Assembly (NCBI GenBank): GCA_034620365.1
Contig: JAQGEQ010000170.1
Span: 372,001-436,000, forward strand
Direction: 5' to 3'
Origin: Pegea sp. RAD2-039
Lineage: Eukaryota > Chordata > Thaliacea > Salpida > Salpidae
DNA: 64,000 nucleotides
Under the pieces are notes generated by a model. It ran no database searches and was not told the origin of the DNA. It was given only the letters and a program-made list of their open reading frames with translations. This document shows, in pieces, positions 61,784 to 64,000 of this stretch (its first letter is position 1; the number at the start of each line of letters is the position of its first letter). A program made the translations under genes and the position numbers.

Positions 61784-63291
61784 ATAGAATTATTGCGGAT
61801 GTTTGCAAACATCATTAAAACTTCAATGTAAGAACATTTGAGAGAAAGCTCTTCAAATATTTCTAAAGAATTTTCTTATGAATACGCTGATTTATTCATA
61901 TTTGTTGAAAATTATATTATTTATATTTCAAAATATTTTTTGTGATCAGCATTATTGCAGACTTATAACTGTTCTTCATAATTTTTGATATTATTTCATT
62001 GAATAAAACAAATTATAACCTAAAAGTTTTATCATGTTTTCTTTTTGTCAGATATATCAAATAAAATATCATTAAAAAAACATAATTCTTGTCTGAAGTC
62101 AAGTGTTTGCGATGTTTTGGCATTTCCAAATTCATTTTTTATACAAATGAGATCAAAATAAAATATTCAAGACTGTTTTCAACATATCAAACTTTAGTTC
62201 CATTAAGTTAGAATCTACTAACCGACACTTTTAACAGTTTTTAACTTTTCACGCGAATGTATAAATATTCAAACTATAATAATATTTACAAAATATCCAG
62301 CATATAATGCTAAAGAGTACTTTTAGATGGTTTTAAATGTTCCAAGGTTATATTCAAATAATTTGAGATAAACAGAATTCATTTCTAATGTAGCTACTAC
62401 TAAAGTATCTATTTTCAGATGCTTGACTTTTTAATTCTTTTAAACAATATTTTATCATATTTTGTTTTGTTGCATTTTATAAAGACATCGAATTGTTTGT
62501 TCATTACTATGCTGGAAAAGGAGTTGAAGTGTAGGTCTTAGCCTCAGATTTAGCTACTTGTACTTATTACCTAATAGTTTCTATATATTTTGATCAACAG
62601 TTAAATATGAGACGAATTAGAAAACCGACATCTTTTGTTTCTCTCAACCAGCAACACTAATATAGTAAAGTTTTTTTAATAGTATTTTGAAAAATAGATT
62701 TTTGGTCAAATTACATTTTTTCAGAAATATTTAAAAAAGCAGAACTAAAAAACTTTATATATATAAACACTACTACCAGAAAAATGTTTTACTAAGAGGC
62801 ACTTATGAGCTTTTATGACGATTTATACAGAAAGTTTTACAGAAATATTCTTATATTGCCCCAAGAAACTTACACTAAATTCTTACAGACTTGACTTAAG
62901 TTAGTAAGAAATGATTTATTTGATTAATCAAAAAGTTAAAAAAAACTCCAAAGAAATTTATTACGACTAAAAATCTTTTAAAATTTTAACTCTCACAAAA
63001 AGTTTTGATTGAATCATTGCTCAAAGTTTTTCTTTTCAACGTTTACCATTATTTTATAACTTTTTGGATTGGAATTTACACTAAAAAAGATTTTGAAAAT
63101 AATTCAATGAATAATTCATTTGAATAACTGCTAATAACCTGTGATTAAGTTTTGTGGTGTATTTATTTATTATTATTTATTATATATTATTAACTTGGTA
63201 TATTTATTTATATATTTATTTATATACATATCACATACATTTATCTGACTTATAAATTTCATACTTTGGTGGGAGTTACTAAAAATCTATT
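61784..63291. other. AT-rich intergenic stretch with low-complexity end
   Basis: No gene recognised. The last part, about 63.16-63.24 kb, is a TATTTATTT-type simple-sequence run immediately before the LINE ORF1, which may be its 5' untranslated region or the insertion site. Confidence 0.6.
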
Positions 63292-64000
63292 ATGGAAACT
63301 ATGGTAGATACAAATGGCAGGACCTTGCGGTCAAAAGCTCCAAAAAACCCAAGCAAACCAAGTTCTTCAAAACAAGCTTGCAATGGCAATTGCCAAGCTT
63401 GTAACAAACCTTGCTCTGGTGAAGATATGGCAATAGATTGCATCAAATGCCTCTCTAGGTTTCACCTCACTTGTAGTGATGTGAGTAAAAAATTTTATGA
63501 TATATTGGAAAATAATAAAATGCAGCAAGTGGGATTTTGTTGGTGCTGCATTAAATGTAGATCTATGGACAAAACAACTACCTCGTCCAACACTAATACA
63601 AGCCTATTGTCCGACATCAGCAACACCATATCCACTGAATTGGCCAAATTTAAATCCGAAATTAGCAACGATGTTGCCAAAATCAATGAAAAGATTTCTA
63701 TCTTATCCAAATCTATGGATGAACTGGATGCCTCCACAAAGAAGCCTCTCACATGACCTCAGTTGTTGGTAATTCTGGATCCGAAAAAAATACTAGCGTG
63801 GTGCAACTTCTTGCCAAGAAGGTTACTGACACGCACAAAAAACTTACTCTGGACCGGGAGGATAGAGAAAACAATGTCATCATCTTTGGTGTCTCTGAGA
63901 CTGATAAAGACGATGACATCAAGACTTTTTATCAAATGTGCACTCAAAGCCTTGGTTTTGTGAACGCTCCAAAAGTTTCAATGACCAGACTCGGGGCAAA
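63292..64000 (+). mobile_element. CR1/L2-like LINE, ORF1 (PHD-like finger, coiled coil, start of RNA-binding region), cut by window end
   Basis: The first frame, 63292-63756, encodes 154 residues. It has a PHD-like zinc finger (CQACNKPC, CIKCLSRFHLTC, CWCCIKC) and a heptad-like helix (ELAKFKSEISNDVAKINEKI). It ends at TGA 63754-63756, which overlaps an ATG at 63753 in the +2 frame. That second frame runs open to the window edge and encodes MTSVVGNSGSEK, then the typical ORF1 block LDREDRENNVIIFGVSETD and VSMTRLGA. Together these are the usual ORF1p parts of CR1-type elements. Composition is less AT-rich than the flanks. The split could be decay, an assembly error or a translational device. 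The RT part would lie beyond this window. Confidence 0.85.

Overview
This is a window of an AT-rich invertebrate animal nuclear genome. The genes are metazoan (BTBD7, MROH1, PGAM5, PHPT1, a C2HC1-type zinc-finger protein, class A GPCRs, a bHLH factor). Coding regions are split by GT-AG introns, many only about 46-60 bp long, and CR1-like and other non-LTR retrotransposon fragments are present. I cannot place it to a phylum from sequence alone. There are no bacterial features, operons, CRISPR arrays or rRNA genes, and I recognised no tRNA.

Layout. 1-2.5 kb: no gene. 2.5-10.4 kb (+): a many-exon HEAT-repeat protein, MROH1-like. 11.6-13.7 kb (+): a five-exon gene I do not recognise, with all exon phases consistent. 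14.6-18.2 kb (-): a 17-exon host gene whose product is a complete Mutator-like transposase architecture (C2H2 finger, FAR1/WRKY-like region, DDE core, SWIM finger). 21.5-23.1 kb: PHPT1 (+) and PGAM5 (-), two unrelated phosphatase families that both act on protein phosphohistidine, tail to tail. 27.2-29.4 kb (+): a ZC2HC1C-like protein. 30.6-31.3 kb (-): a divergent CAP-domain secreted or anchored protein. 33.8-39.4 kb: two paralogous GPCRs, tail to tail, with the same exon pattern. 43.3-50.7 kb (+): a BTBD7-like gene that seems to have lost its first BTB domain. 53.8-57.1 kb: a repeat-rich stretch with a dead LINE fragment and a duplicated block of about 254 bp. 56.3-59.1 kb (+): an 11-exon bHLH gene. 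59.4-60.4 kb (-): a 5'-truncated CR1-like LINE. 60.8-61.8 kb (+): an unrecognised single-exon gene with a CRE-like site just upstream. 63.3 kb to the end (+): ORF1 of another CR1/L2-like LINE, cut by the window edge.

Exon models were built by hand: splice sites were chosen for GT-AG borders, phase continuity and family similarity. The genes at 11.6, 14.6, 27.2, 33.8, 36.2 and 56.3 kb each join to a total that is a multiple of three, with no internal stop seen. The MROH1-like model is partial in its exon detail. The BTBD7-like model has one unresolved junction, between about 47.1 and 48.2 kb.
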